Of a stretch of DNA of 64,000 bases, positions 1-8,271 are shown piece by piece. Below the pieces are notes generated by a model. It was not told the DNA's origin. It saw only the letters and a list, made by a program, of their open reading frames with translations, and ran no database searches. The translations under genes were made by a program, and so were the position numbers. Where the stretch lies: NCBI GenBank assembly GCA_017305635.1, contig JAFKKF010000006.1, positions 781,594-845,593 of the forward strand. The letters are read 5' to 3'. The first letter of the stretch is position 1; each line of letters opens with the position of its first letter. Origin of the DNA: Hyphomicrobiales bacterium (lineage in GTDB: Bacteria > Pseudomonadota > Alphaproteobacteria > Rhizobiales > Kaistiaceae).

Positions 1-2
1 TG

Positions 3-179
3 CTCACGCTTCTGCGATCCTACAAGCCCCGTCTTCCGACGGTGGAGGAACTGACGCCCGCGCAGCGAGCCGAATACGAGGCGCTGCGCGCGCTGTCCCG
101 CGAGGCCGCGAAACGCAAGCGGTCTGGTGCAACCTCGAATCACGACGATATGTACGATGAGTTCGGCCTGCCGAAATGA
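3..179 (+). CDS. Antitoxin of a VapBC-type pair, C-terminal part only
   Basis: This is the end of a reading frame that enters from the left edge. The visible 58 residues are charged, with the segment EELTPAQRAEYEALRAL and a tail ending MYDEFGLPK. The stop codon TGA lies inside ATGA, which also starts the PIN-domain toxin gene, the usual layout of a toxin-antitoxin operon. The DNA-binding N-terminus is outside the window, so the antitoxin subtype (AbrB-like, ribbon-helix-helix or Phd-like) cannot be told. The role is inferred mainly from its neighbour. The protein would neutralise the toxin by binding it and would probably repress the operon. Confidence 0.6.
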   Translation, partial: LTLLRSYKPRLPTVEELTPAQRAEYEALRALSREAAKRKRSGATSNHDDMYDEFGLPK

Positions 180-568
180 TCGCCCTCGACACCTCGGCGA
201 TTGTTGCCATGGCGTTGAACGAACCGGAGGAACCGGACTTCATTCTGGCTGTCGCGGCCTACCAGGCGCTAGTGGGCGTCCCGACCTTGCTTGAATGCCG
301 GCTGATCTTGACCGCACGCATGGCCGAGGCCGAAGAGTTTCTGGATGGGCTTGTCAGGCGACCTTCCATACATCCGGTCCTATTCTCGCTTGAAATGTAC
401 GGCGCTGCAGCCGCGGCCTTCGACCGGTTCGGCCGCGGCTCCGGGCATCCCGCCAGGCTCAATTTCGGCGACTGCATGGCCTATGCGATTGCGAAGGTGC
501 ATGACGTGCCGCTCCTGTATAAGGGCGACGATTTTGCCAGGACCGACATTCGCGCGGCGCTTCCGTGA
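176..568 (+). CDS. vapC: PIN-domain toxin, VapC family ribonuclease
   Basis: This 130-residue protein has the pattern of a VapC toxin, a magnesium-dependent endoribonuclease that cuts selected RNAs when its antitoxin is lost. The first acidic residue is in [12 protein letters not shown] (Asp5), the second in LLECRLI, and the third in the motif [19 protein letters not shown] near residue 99. A C-terminal GDDFARTDI supplies the usual last conserved Asp. Length and order of acidic residues match the family. The start codon overlaps the antitoxin stop, and the toxin stop overlaps the GTG start of proB, so all three genes are probably one transcript. The RNA target cannot be read from sequence. 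Confidence 0.85.
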   Translation: MIALDTSAIVAMALNEPEEPDFILAVAAYQALVGVPTLLECRLILTARMAEAEEFLDGLVRRPSIHPVLFSLEMYGAAAAAFDRFGRGSGHPARLNFGDCMAYAIAKVHDVPLLYKGDDFARTDIRAALP

Positions 569-1680
569 TCCCTAAACTCGAATCCTTCCGCCGCATCGTC
601 ATCAAGATCGGTTCCTCGCTCCTCGTCGACAAGCGGGGGCTGAAGGCCGATTGGCTCGACTCGCTCGCGGCCGACCTCGCGGGGCTGGCGGCCGGGCGGC
701 GTGACCTGCTCGTCGTCTCGTCCGGCGCGATCGCGCTCGGGCGGCGCGTCCTCGACCTGCCGTCCGGTCCGCTGAAGCTCGAGGAGAGCCAGGCGGCGGC
801 CGCCGTCGGGCAGATCGCGCTGGCGCGCGCCTGGTCGGAGACGCTGCAGCGCCACGGCTTCACCGCCGGGCAGATCCTGCTCACCCTCGGCGACACCGAG
901 GAGCGGCGGCGCTACCTCAATGCGCGCTCGACCATCGGGACCCTGCTCAAGCTCGGCGCGATCCCGGTCATCAACGAGAACGACACCGTGGCGACGAGCG
1001 AGATCCGCTACGGCGACAATGACCGGCTCGCCGCCCGGGTCGCGACCATGATGGGCGCCGATCTCCTCGTCCTCCTCTCCGACATCGACGGGCTCTATAC
1101 GGCGCCGCCGGCGCAGGACCCGAACGCGACGCTGATTCCGGTGGTCGAGCGGATCACGGCGGAGATCGAGGGCATGGCCGGCGCTGCCGGATCGGAGCTG
1201 TCGCGCGGCGGCATGCAGACCAAGGTCGAGGCCGGCAAGATCGCGGTGGCGTCCGGCACCGCGATGGTGATCGCGAGCGGCAAGGACGCCCATCCGATCC
1301 GCCGCATCGCCGAGGGCGGCCGCTGCACCTGGTTCCTCGCCGAGGCCAGTCCGGTCGCGGCGCGCAAGACCTGGATCGCGGGGCGGCTCGAGAAGCGCGG
1401 CTCGCTCACCATCGACGACGGCGCGGTGAAGGCGCTCCGCTCCGGCAAGAGCCTGCTGCCGGCCGGGGTGAAACGGGTCGAGGGCCGCTTCCAGCGGGGC
1501 GACGCGGTCGCCATCCTCGGGCCTGCCGGCGACGAGATCGGGCGCGGCCTGGTCGCCTATGACGCCGGCGATGCCGAGCGGCTCGCCGGCCGCAACAGCC
1601 GCGAGATCGAGAAGCTTCTCGGCTTTGCCGGCCGCGCCGAGATGATCCACCGCGACGACATGGTGCTGCGCGGCGAGTAG
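565..1680 (+). CDS. proB: Glutamate 5-kinase
   Basis: The product (371 residues) phosphorylates L-glutamate to glutamyl 5-phosphate, the first step of proline synthesis. The N-terminal amino acid kinase domain shows [14 protein letters not shown], the substrate segment [17 protein letters not shown], and [14 protein letters not shown]. The last 90 or so residues form the PUA domain typical of the full-length enzyme. The length agrees with the E. coli enzyme (367). Translation starts at a GTG that overlaps the toxin stop by four bases, so the gene is translationally coupled to a toxin gene. That is odd, because in many Rhizobiales proB follows obgE and precedes proA. Neither obgE nor proA is visible here. 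Confidence 0.95.
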   Translation: MIPKLESFRRIVIKIGSSLLVDKRGLKADWLDSLAADLAGLAAGRRDLLVVSSGAIALGRRVLDLPSGPLKLEESQAAAAVGQIALARAWSETLQRHGFTAGQILLTLGDTEERRRYLNARSTIGTLLKLGAIPVINENDTVATSEIRYGDNDRLAARVATMMGADLLVLLSDIDGLYTAPPAQDPNATLIPVVERITAEIEGMAGAAGSELSRGGMQTKVEAGKIAVASGTAMVIASGKDAHPIRRIAEGGRCTWFLAEASPVAARKTWIAGRLEKRGSLTIDDGAVKALRSGKSLLPAGVKRVEGRFQRGDAVAILGPAGDEIGRGLVAYDAGDAERLAGRNSREIEKLLGFAGRAEMIHRDDMVLRGE

Positions 1681-1761
1681 CACCCGCTGGCGGCGTGCGG
1701 CCTGGCGACCTTGCCGAGCGGCCGGCGGCATGCTTTCTCGGAATTCGGGCAGGGGGCTCCG

Positions 1762-2490
1762 ATGCGCATTCATGTCATCAATCCGAACACCACCGCGGCC
1801 GTGACCCAGAAGATCGCGGCGGCGGCGCAGGCGGTTGCCGCCAAGGGCACCGAGATCGTCGCGCGGCAGTCGAAGGCCGGACCGGAATCGATCGAGGGCT
1901 TCGTCGACGGCGCCTACAGCCTGCCGGGACTGCTCTCGGAGGTCGTCGCCGGCGAGCGCGAAGGCATCGACGGGCACATCATCGCCTGCTTCGAGGATCC
2001 CGGCCTGGACGCCGCGCGGTCGCTCGCGCGGGCGCCGGTGATCGGCATCGGCGAGGCGGCCTGCCTCACGGCGAGCCTGATCGCCGGCCGCTTCAGCATC
2101 GTCACGCTTTCCGGCATCTCGGTGCCGGCGATCCGCCACAACATCATCCGCTACGGGCTCGGCGAGCGTTGCGCCAGCGTCCGCGCGGCGGAGGTGCCGG
2201 CGTCGGCGCTGGACGATCCGAAGTCGGATGCGCGCGAGCGGATCGCGACGGAGATCGAGCGCGCCAAGGCGGAAGACCGCGCCGAGGCGATCGTGCTCGG
2301 CTCCGCCATGCTGGCTGACCTCGCCGGCCCACTCGCCAAGGACCATGGCCTGCCGGTGGTCGAAGGCATTTCGGCGGCGGTGAAGCTCGTCGAGTCGCTG
2401 AAGGCCCTCGGCCTCGCGACCTCCAAGGCCGGCGGCTGGGCGCCGCCGCAGCCGAAGGGGTATCTCCGCGGCCTCGGCCTCGCGGGCTGA
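1762..2490 (+). CDS. Aspartate/glutamate/hydantoin racemase family protein
   Basis: The 242-residue protein starts MRIHVINPNTT, the hallmark of hydantoin racemase-like proteins, cofactor-independent racemases with two catalytic cysteines. One cysteine sits in the segment GHIIACFEDPGLDAAR near residue 72, where the family carries the first catalytic Cys. The second half has IVLGSAMLADLAGPL, where family members usually carry IVLGCAGM. The second Cys thus appears replaced by Ser, which may change or abolish racemase activity. The ATG at 1762 is preferred because AGGGGG lies just upstream at 1751-1756. An in-frame upstream start has no such site. The substrate is unknown. No hydantoinase or carbamoylase gene is adjacent. 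Confidence 0.8.
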   Translation: MRIHVINPNTTAAVTQKIAAAAQAVAAKGTEIVARQSKAGPESIEGFVDGAYSLPGLLSEVVAGEREGIDGHIIACFEDPGLDAARSLARAPVIGIGEAACLTASLIAGRFSIVTLSGISVPAIRHNIIRYGLGERCASVRAAEVPASALDDPKSDARERIATEIERAKAEDRAEAIVLGSAMLADLAGPLAKDHGLPVVEGISAAVKLVESLKALGLATSKAGGWAPPQPKGYLRGLGLAG

Positions 2491-2521
2491 GGTTCCCCGC
2501 GAGGCGTCGTCGCCACGGCCG

Positions 2522-2872
2522 TCAGTCGAGGGCGGCGGTCACCATGATCTCGACCTTGTAGTCGGGCGCGGCGAGCGCCGACTGGACGGTGGCGCGGGCC
2601 GGCGTGTTGCCGGGCGAGACCCACTTGTCCCAGACCGAGTTCATCTCGGCGAAGGTGGAGATGTCGGAGAGCCAGATATTGGCGGTGATCAGCTTCGACT
2701 TGTCCGTGCCGGCGGCGGCGAGCAGCTTGTCGATGCGAGCGAGGATCTGCCGGGTCTGCTCGGCGACCGGGGCCTTCGGATCGTCCGCCACCACGCCGGC
2801 CAGGTAGACCATGTTGCCGTGGATCACGGCCTGGCTCATGCGCGGGCCCGTCTCCAACCGCTTGATCGTCAT
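2522..2872 (-). CDS. RidA family (YjgF/YER057c/UK114) protein
   Basis: This 116-residue protein belongs to the RidA group, trimeric enzymes that deaminate reactive enamine/imine intermediates made by PLP enzymes. It starts MTIKRLETGPRMSQAVIHG and has the family segments VYLAGVVADDP, QTRQILARIDKLLAAAG and the final PARATVQSALAAPDYKVEIMVTAAL. The catalytic Arg of archetypal RidA corresponds to PARATVQ. A longer start is possible 11 codons upstream, but this ATG matches family length and has GGAAGG about 10 bases upstream. The gene is convergent with the racemase-like gene. The exact subgroup is not determinable by eye. Confidence 0.9.
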   Translation of the reverse strand: MTIKRLETGPRMSQAVIHGNMVYLAGVVADDPKAPVAEQTRQILARIDKLLAAAGTDKSKLITANIWLSDISTFAEMNSVWDKWVSPGNTPARATVQSALAAPDYKVEIMVTAALD

Positions 2873-3176
2873 TCTTTCAACCTTCCGTCTTTCCTTTGCC
2901 CGCACAGCCGGGCCGGCAAGTCTGTAGCGCGACGGCGGCGCCGGATCAAAGCAATCCCCGCCCGGGGTCCGAAGATCGGCAGGTCCAGTTTGGAATCGAT
3001 CTATTCTTACCTTGGAACGACTATAGTTTACGAATACTCCAAAGTACCTCGCATCATTCTGACGCAGTTCTTGTGAAACTTGTGGACTTGACGGGCCGGC
3101 TGTTCAATAAGACTGCCGAAGTGTTCAAGGCGGGCCCGGCAAGGCCGGGAACTGCCCGCTTCCTGAGATACGTGAC
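2873..3176. promoter_or_regulatory. Divergent intergenic region before the efe iron-uptake operon
   Basis: This 304-base gap lies between the RidA gene and efeU, which diverge. Its right half is much richer in A and T than its surroundings. It contains the perfect 8-base palindrome ACTATAGT (3020-3027) inside a wider pair TTGGA (3012-3016) and TCCAA (3038-3042). These are plausible sites for an iron-responsive repressor (Fur or Irr type), because efe operons are iron-regulated in known bacteria. The match to a named box is not convincing. I see no small gene here. Confidence 0.3.
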
Positions 3177-4010
3177 ATGCTGGTGCCCTTTCTGATCATG
3201 GTCCGCGAAGGCGTAGAAGCCGCGCTGATCGTCGGAATCATAGCGGGCTACCTGAAATCAACCGGGCGCGGCCAGTGGATGCCGCTGGTCTGGGTCGGCA
3301 TCGTCACCGCGATCCTCCTCTGCCTCGCGCTCGGCATCGTCCTCGACCTGGTGAGCGCCGACTTTCCGCAGAAGGAGCAAGAGCTCTTCGCCGCGATCAT
3401 TGGCCTGATAGCCGTGTTCCTGCTCGCCTCCATGGTCTTCTGGATGAAGAAGGCTTCGCGCTCGATCAAGGGCGAGCTCCAGCACTCGATCGACGAAGCG
3501 CTCGGCGAGCATGACGGCAAGGGACTTGCCCTCGTCTTCATGGCCTTCCTCGCGGTTGCCCGCGAGGGGCTGGAATCGGTCTTCTTCCTGCTGGCGACGT
3601 TCCAGCAGCAGGGCGCCGGCCTCGAGGCGCCGATCGGAGCGCTCGCCGGCGTGCTCGCCGCGGCCGCGATCGGCTACGCCATCTATGCCGGCACCGTGCG
3701 GCTGAACCTCCGCCGCTTCTTCCGCTGGACGGGCATCTTCATCCTCATCGTCGCCGCCGGGCTCCTCGCCGGGTCCCTGCGCGCGCTGCACGAGGCGGGA
3801 CTGTGGAACGGCCTGCAGACCGTCGCCTTCGATCTCAGCCACGTGCTGCCGACCGACGGCGTCGTCGGCTCGGTGCTTTCCGGCATCTTCGGCTATGTCG
3901 ACACGCCGACCATTGGCGAGGTCGCGGTCTATGTCCTCTTCCTCGTCATCACCGTGCCCCTGTTCCTCGCGGCGCCGCGCGCGCCGCGGCAAGCGACGTC
4001 GGGGGCCTAG
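3177..4010 (+). CDS. efeU: Ferrous iron permease EfeU (FTR1 family)
   Basis: This 277-residue integral membrane protein is the permease of the EfeUOB-type iron transporter in the inner membrane. It has two REXXE iron-binding motifs, REGVE at residues 10-14 in the first helix and REGLE at 129-133, which are required in FTR1/EfeU proteins. About seven hydrophobic helices are visible. Length matches E. coli EfeU (276). It is the first gene of efeU-efeO-efeB-efeM, and the intergenic distance to efeO is only nine bases. Iron regulation is expected from known operons but not proven here. Confidence 0.93.
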   Translation: MLVPFLIMVREGVEAALIVGIIAGYLKSTGRGQWMPLVWVGIVTAILLCLALGIVLDLVSADFPQKEQELFAAIIGLIAVFLLASMVFWMKKASRSIKGELQHSIDEALGEHDGKGLALVFMAFLAVAREGLESVFFLLATFQQQGAGLEAPIGALAGVLAAAAIGYAIYAGTVRLNLRRFFRWTGIFILIVAAGLLAGSLRALHEAGLWNGLQTVAFDLSHVLPTDGVVGSVLSGIFGYVDTPTIGEVAVYVLFLVITVPLFLAAPRAPRQATSGA

Positions 4011-4019
4011 GGAAACCGC

Positions 4020-5180
4020 ATGGCCGACGCAACCGTCCAACGCTCGATCCGGATCGGCATCGCCTTCGTCGCGGTACTGGCCGCCCTCGTCGTGGTGCTC
4101 GCCATCTATGCCTATGGCCTGCGCGGCAAGGCGGCGGGCAACCTGCCCGAGGGAGCGGTGGCAGTGACGATCACCTCGACCGCCTGCGAGCCGAACGCGC
4201 TCACGGTTCCGGCGGGCCGGGTGACCTTCGCGGTCACCAACAAGAGCGACCGCGTGCTCGAATGGGAGATCCTCGACGGTGTCATGGTGGTCGAGGAGCG
4301 CGAGAACATCGCGCCCGGCTTCGTCCAGACGCTGAACGCGCGGCTCGAGGCCGGGACCTACGCCATCACCTGCGGGCTCCTCTCCAATCCGCGCGGCACG
4401 CTGACCGTGACGCCGGTCGCGGGCGCGCCGGCAGCGAAGGCGCCGGAGCTGGTGCAGTTCGTCGGGCCGGCCGCCGAGTACAAGGTCTATGCGGCGACCG
4501 AGGCAAATGACCTCGCCACGGCGACCGCCGCGCTCGCCGTCGCCATCCGGTCCGGCGACCTCGCCGCTGCCGAGGCCGCCTATCTCGCAGCGCATGGAAC
4601 CTATCTGCACGTCAAGCCGGTGGCCGAGCTCTTCGGCGACCTCGATGCGGCGATCGACGCGCGGCCGGACTATTTCAAGGACCGCGAGAAGGATGCCGCC
4701 TTCGGAGGCTTCCGCCGCATCGCCTACGGCCTCTTCAAGGACAAGTCGCTCGACGGCCTCATGCCGGTTGCCGACAAGCTGATGGCCGACGTCGCCAAGC
4801 TGGTACCGCAGTTGAAGGCGGCGACATTGTCGCCGCAGAAGATGGTGCGGGGCGCCGCCAGCGTCGTGCGCACGGGCGCGACGCCGGACGGTTCGGGCGA
4901 CGGGCCGGCCCTCGCCGATTTCGCCGCGAGCATCGCAGGAGCAGGCAAGATCGTGGCGCTCCTGCAGCCGCTGTCGGCCAAGGCCGACAAGGCACTGAGC
5001 GACCGGATCGATGCGGCGTTCAGCGACATCAACCAGCGCCTCGCGAAGTATCGGGGCCCGGATGGGACGATCGCGCCGGGCACGGTGGCGGAGCGTGCGG
5101 ATGGCGAGGCGATGATGCAGGCGAGCGTCGCGCTCTCCGACGACATCGGCAAGCTCGGCGCGGCCCTGGGACTGGAGTGA
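4020..5180 (+). CDS. efeO: EfeO-like iron-uptake protein: cupredoxin domain fused to a degenerate M75 domain
   Basis: This 386-residue protein has an N-terminal membrane anchor or uncleaved signal (about residues 11-32), a cupredoxin domain (about 45-135) and an M75/imelysin-like domain. The cupredoxin part is close to E. coli EfeO, with TACEPNALTVPAG, LEWEILDGVMVVEERENI and TYAITCGLL. The M75 part has lost the family's HxxE motif. Where EfeO proteins have GFHRLE this one has GFRRIA, with Arg232 for His and Ala235 for Glu. The conserved SGEEDRY segment is also gone. The separate EfeM protein downstream keeps both. The simplest reading is division of labour, with this protein giving the cupredoxin function and EfeM the M75 function. 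The stop overlaps an alternative GTG start of efeB. Confidence 0.88.
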   Translation: MADATVQRSIRIGIAFVAVLAALVVVLAIYAYGLRGKAAGNLPEGAVAVTITSTACEPNALTVPAGRVTFAVTNKSDRVLEWEILDGVMVVEERENIAPGFVQTLNARLEAGTYAITCGLLSNPRGTLTVTPVAGAPAAKAPELVQFVGPAAEYKVYAATEANDLATATAALAVAIRSGDLAAAEAAYLAAHGTYLHVKPVAELFGDLDAAIDARPDYFKDREKDAAFGGFRRIAYGLFKDKSLDGLMPVADKLMADVAKLVPQLKAATLSPQKMVRGAASVVRTGATPDGSGDGPALADFAASIAGAGKIVALLQPLSAKADKALSDRIDAAFSDINQRLAKYRGPDGTIAPGTVAERADGEAMMQASVALSDDIGKLGAALGLE

Positions 5181-5185
5181 CGGTC

Positions 5186-6475
5186 ATGGCCAGCGACGCA
5201 ACGGGCCGGAAGAGCGGGGAGCGCGGGGCACCGAGCCGGCGCGCGATCCTGACCGGATTCGGCGCCGCGGGCCTCGGAGTCCTCGCGCCTGGCCGCGCGC
5301 TCGCCGAATCGATGCAGGAGCCGGCCGGGCGCAGCCCGGAGGCGGCTCAGCAGGTCCAGCCCTTCTACGGCGCCTACCAAGCGGGCGTGACGACGCCGGT
5401 GCCGGCGGCCGCCCTGGTCGCCTCGTTCGACGTGCTGGCGCAGTCGCGTCCCGATCTCGACCGGCTGATGCGCGAGCTCACCGAGCGCGTCGCCTTCCTG
5501 ATGGCGGGCGGAACGCCACCGCCGATCGACCCGAAATTCCCGCCGTCGGATTCGGGCGTGCTCGGACCGCAAGTGGTGCCGGACAATCTCACGATCACGG
5601 TCGCGGTCGGCTCGTCGCTCTTCGACGAGCGCTTCGGCCTCGGCTCGGTCATGCCGTCGCGGCTGCAGCGGATGCGGCGCTTCCCCAATGATGCGCTCGA
5701 GCCGGACTACTGCCACGGCGACATCCTCCTGCAGTTCTGCTCGAACACGCCGCAGGCGAACGTCCACGCGCTCCGCGACATCATCAAGCACACGCCGGAC
5801 CTGCTCGGGCTGCGCTGGAAGATCGACGGCTTCCTGCCGGTTGCCGCGGATGCCAGCGGCAAGCGCCAGACCGCGCGCAACCTCCTCGGCTTCAAGGACG
5901 GCACCGCCAATCCCGATCCGGCCGACCCGAAGCTGATGTCGAGCCTCGTCTGGCTGCAGGCGGGCGATCCGACCGAACCGGCCTGGGCGGCCGGCGGCAG
6001 CTACCAGGTGGTGCGCATCATCCGCAATTTCGTCGAGCGCTGGGATCGCACGCCGCTCGGCGAGCAGGAGGCGATCATGGGCCGCGACAAGGCGAGCGGC
6101 GCGCCGATGGGCCTGGCGGACGAGCACGACGACCCCGACTATGGCAGCGACCCGCACGGCACGCGCATCCGGCTCGACGCGCATATCCGGCTCGCCAATC
6201 CGCATACCAGGGAGACGCTCGCCACCCGGATCCTTCGCCGCGGCTACAACTATTCGCGCGGCATCACGAAGTCCGGGCAGCTCGACATGGGGCTCCTGTT
6301 CATCTGCTTCCAGTCCGACCTCGATGCCGGCTTCATCGCCATCCAGGAGCGCCTGAACGGCGAGCCGCTCGAGGAATACATCAAGCCGACGGGCGGCGGT
6401 TACTTCTTCGTGCTTCCAGGCGTGCGCGACGCGAGCGGCTATCTCGGCGAGGGAATGCTCGCCGCGTCCGCCTGA
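5186..6475 (+). CDS. efeB: Deferrochelatase/DyP-type haem peroxidase EfeB, Tat-exported
   Basis: The product (429 residues) is a dye-decolorising-type haem peroxidase of the EfeB branch, which works in the periplasm in ferrous iron uptake and has been linked to iron recovery from haem. A twin-arginine signal with SRRAILTGFGAAG starts about 15 residues in and is followed by an Ala-rich cleavage region. The DyP hallmark GFKDGTANP (GXXDG type) is present, and DAHIRLANP carries the likely proximal haem His. Length fits EfeB (about 420). A GTG at 5177 overlaps the efeO stop, but the ATG at 5186 has GGAG eight bases upstream and is preferred. Confidence 0.92.
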   Translation: MASDATGRKSGERGAPSRRAILTGFGAAGLGVLAPGRALAESMQEPAGRSPEAAQQVQPFYGAYQAGVTTPVPAAALVASFDVLAQSRPDLDRLMRELTERVAFLMAGGTPPPIDPKFPPSDSGVLGPQVVPDNLTITVAVGSSLFDERFGLGSVMPSRLQRMRRFPNDALEPDYCHGDILLQFCSNTPQANVHALRDIIKHTPDLLGLRWKIDGFLPVAADASGKRQTARNLLGFKDGTANPDPADPKLMSSLVWLQAGDPTEPAWAAGGSYQVVRIIRNFVERWDRTPLGEQEAIMGRDKASGAPMGLADEHDDPDYGSDPHGTRIRLDAHIRLANPHTRETLATRILRRGYNYSRGITKSGQLDMGLLFICFQSDLDAGFIAIQERLNGEPLEEYIKPTGGGYFFVLPGVRDASGYLGEGMLAASA

Positions 6476-6508
6476 AATTCCTGACGATCAACAGAGAGGA
6501 GAACGAAA

Positions 6509-7333
6509 ATGCGCAGGATTATGATGGCAGGGGCGGCAGCGACCGCGCTCCTCTTCGGCGTATCGGGGGCCTTTGCGAAGCCCGACCCGATGCAGCTCGT
6601 CGAGCCGATCTCGCAGTACAAGCTCTACGTCATCGACCAGGTCGGCGTGCTCCTCAAGGACACGACCGCCTTCGCCGATGCGATCAAGGCGGGCGACCTC
6701 GCCAAGGCCAAGACGCTCTACGGGCCGAGCCGCATCGCCTATGAGCGCATCGAGCCGCTGGCCGAGCTGTTCAGCGACCTCGACGGCTCCATCGACTCGC
6801 GCGCCGACGACCACGAGCAGGCGGAGAAGGATCCGGGCTTCACCGGATTCCACCGGCTCGAATACGGCCTCTTCGTCGGCAATTCGACGGAGGGCCTCGC
6901 GCCGATCGCCGACAAGCTGGTCGCCGACGTGACCGAACTGCAGGCGCGCATCAAGGACCTGACCACGCCGCCGGACAAGGTGGTGGGTGGCGCCGCGGCG
7001 CTGATCGAGGAGGTCGCGGCCTCCAAGATTTCGGGCGAGGAAGACCGCTACGCGCGGACCGACCTCTACGACTTCCAGGCGAATGTCGACGGCGCGCAGA
7101 AGATCGTGGAACTCCTGAGGCCACTGCTCACCAAGGAGAACCCCGATCTCCTCGCCAAGATCGAGGCGAACTTCACCACGGTCAACGACATCCTCGCCAA
7201 GTACAAGACCGCCGACGGCGGTTTCGAGAGCTACGAGAAGCTCACCGAGGCCGACCGCAATGCGCTGAAGGCGCCGGTGACGACGCTCGCCGAGGACCTG
7301 TCGCAGCTCCGCGGCACGCTCGGCCTCGACTAG
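6509..7333 (+). CDS. efeM: EfeM: stand-alone M75-domain periplasmic iron-uptake protein
   Basis: This 274-residue secreted protein has a clear signal peptide (MRRIMMAGAAATALLFGVSGAFA) and then only an M75 domain, like EfeM proteins that lack the cupredoxin part. It keeps the HxxE motif as GFHRLEYG, with His115 and Glu118. It also keeps the conserved block VVGGAAALIEEVAASKISGE and ends SQLRGTLGLD, very like the C-terminal half of E. coli EfeO. It follows efeB by 33 bases, with AGAGAGGAGA upstream of the ATG, and is followed by a strong terminator. It probably supplies the metal-binding M75 activity missing from the EfeO-like protein of the same operon. Confidence 0.9.
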   Translation: MRRIMMAGAAATALLFGVSGAFAKPDPMQLVEPISQYKLYVIDQVGVLLKDTTAFADAIKAGDLAKAKTLYGPSRIAYERIEPLAELFSDLDGSIDSRADDHEQAEKDPGFTGFHRLEYGLFVGNSTEGLAPIADKLVADVTELQARIKDLTTPPDKVVGGAAALIEEVAASKISGEEDRYARTDLYDFQANVDGAQKIVELLRPLLTKENPDLLAKIEANFTTVNDILAKYKTADGGFESYEKLTEADRNALKAPVTTLAEDLSQLRGTLGLD

Positions 7334-7355
7334 GCCTTCGCCTCACGGCTCATGG

Positions 7356-7388
7356 AGCCCTCTCCCCAGCGGGAGAGGGCTCTTTTGT
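7356..7388 (+). terminator. Rho-independent terminator after efeM
   Basis: AGCCCTCTCCC (7356-7366) pairs perfectly with GGGAGAGGGCT (7371-7381) around a CAGC loop and is followed by CTTTTG. It lies 22 bases after the efeM stop and closes the efe operon. Confidence 0.8.
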
Positions 7389-7443
7389 CGTGCCGTATGC
7401 GGTGGTGCGACGTGAGAAGAGCACGGGCCGGTCGCTCGCCGCT

Positions 7444-8244
7444 TCACAGCGCCTCGACGTTGCCGTCGACGCCGATCGACTGGCCGGAAATATTAGCGCC
7501 GGCGTCGGAGAGAAGGAAGGCGACGGTGGCGGCGACGTCCGCCGGGCTGACCATCCGCCGCAGCGATACCTTCTCGAGATAGCGCTTCTCCATCTCGGCA
7601 TAATCCAGGCCGAGCTGGGCGGCGCGGGCGCGGATCACGCCCTCCATGCGCGGGCCGTCGACGATGCCGGGCAGGATCGCGTTGACGCGGATATTGTGCG
7701 GCCCGAGCTCCTTGGCGAGGCTCTCGGTCAGCCCGATGACGCCGTATTTCGCCGCTGCGTAAGGCGTGCGGAAGGCATAGCCATGGCGGCCGGCGGCCGA
7801 GGACATGTTGACGATCAGGCCGCCGCCGGCAGCCTTCAGCATGGGCACGGCGCGGCGGGCGCAGAGGAACTGGCCGGTGAGGCAGACGTCGAGCGTGCGC
7901 CGCCAGTCGGCTGGCGCGATCTTGTCGACGCCCCCGGTCGGGCCGGCAATGCCGGCATTGTTGATGAGCGCGTCGAGGCCGCCGAGGGCGCGCGCGATGT
8001 CGGCGAACATGCGGTCGACCGCCGCCTCGTCGGCAACGTCGGTGAGCGACTGGCCGGCGCCGGGATGGCGCGCGCGGAAGGCGGCGAGCGGGGCTTCGGC
8101 GACGTCGCAGACGAAGACGCGGGCGCCGAGCGCGAGGAGCTGGTCGGCTATGGCGAGGCCGATGCCGCCGGCGCCGGCGGTGACGAGGACCCGCTTGCCC
8201 TCGACGCCGAGGCCGAGATTGCCGAGGGGAGCGGTGAGCGTCAT
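7444..8244 (-). CDS. Short-chain dehydrogenase/reductase (classical SDR)
   Basis: This 266-residue NAD(P)-dependent oxidoreductase has a Rossmann motif TAGAGGIG (residues 22-29), the NNAG motif (LINNAGIAGP), an active-site Ser in VNMSSAAG, and the YAAAK catalytic Tyr-Lys pair. An Asp after the second strand (VFVCDVAE) favours NAD over NADP. The C-terminus SGQSIGVDGNVEAL is typical of SDRs of sugar or polyol catabolism. It lies 27 bases after the GMC oxidoreductase gene on the same strand, so the two probably act on one substrate. AGGAAGG precedes the ATG. The substrate is unknown. Confidence 0.9.
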   Translation of the reverse strand: MTLTAPLGNLGLGVEGKRVLVTAGAGGIGLAIADQLLALGARVFVCDVAEAPLAAFRARHPGAGQSLTDVADEAAVDRMFADIARALGGLDALINNAGIAGPTGGVDKIAPADWRRTLDVCLTGQFLCARRAVPMLKAAGGGLIVNMSSAAGRHGYAFRTPYAAAKYGVIGLTESLAKELGPHNIRVNAILPGIVDGPRMEGVIRARAAQLGLDYAEMEKRYLEKVSLRRMVSPADVAATVAFLLSDAGANISGQSIGVDGNVEAL

Positions 8245-8271
8245 GGCCGGGTCCTTCCTGTGACGGCGCGA

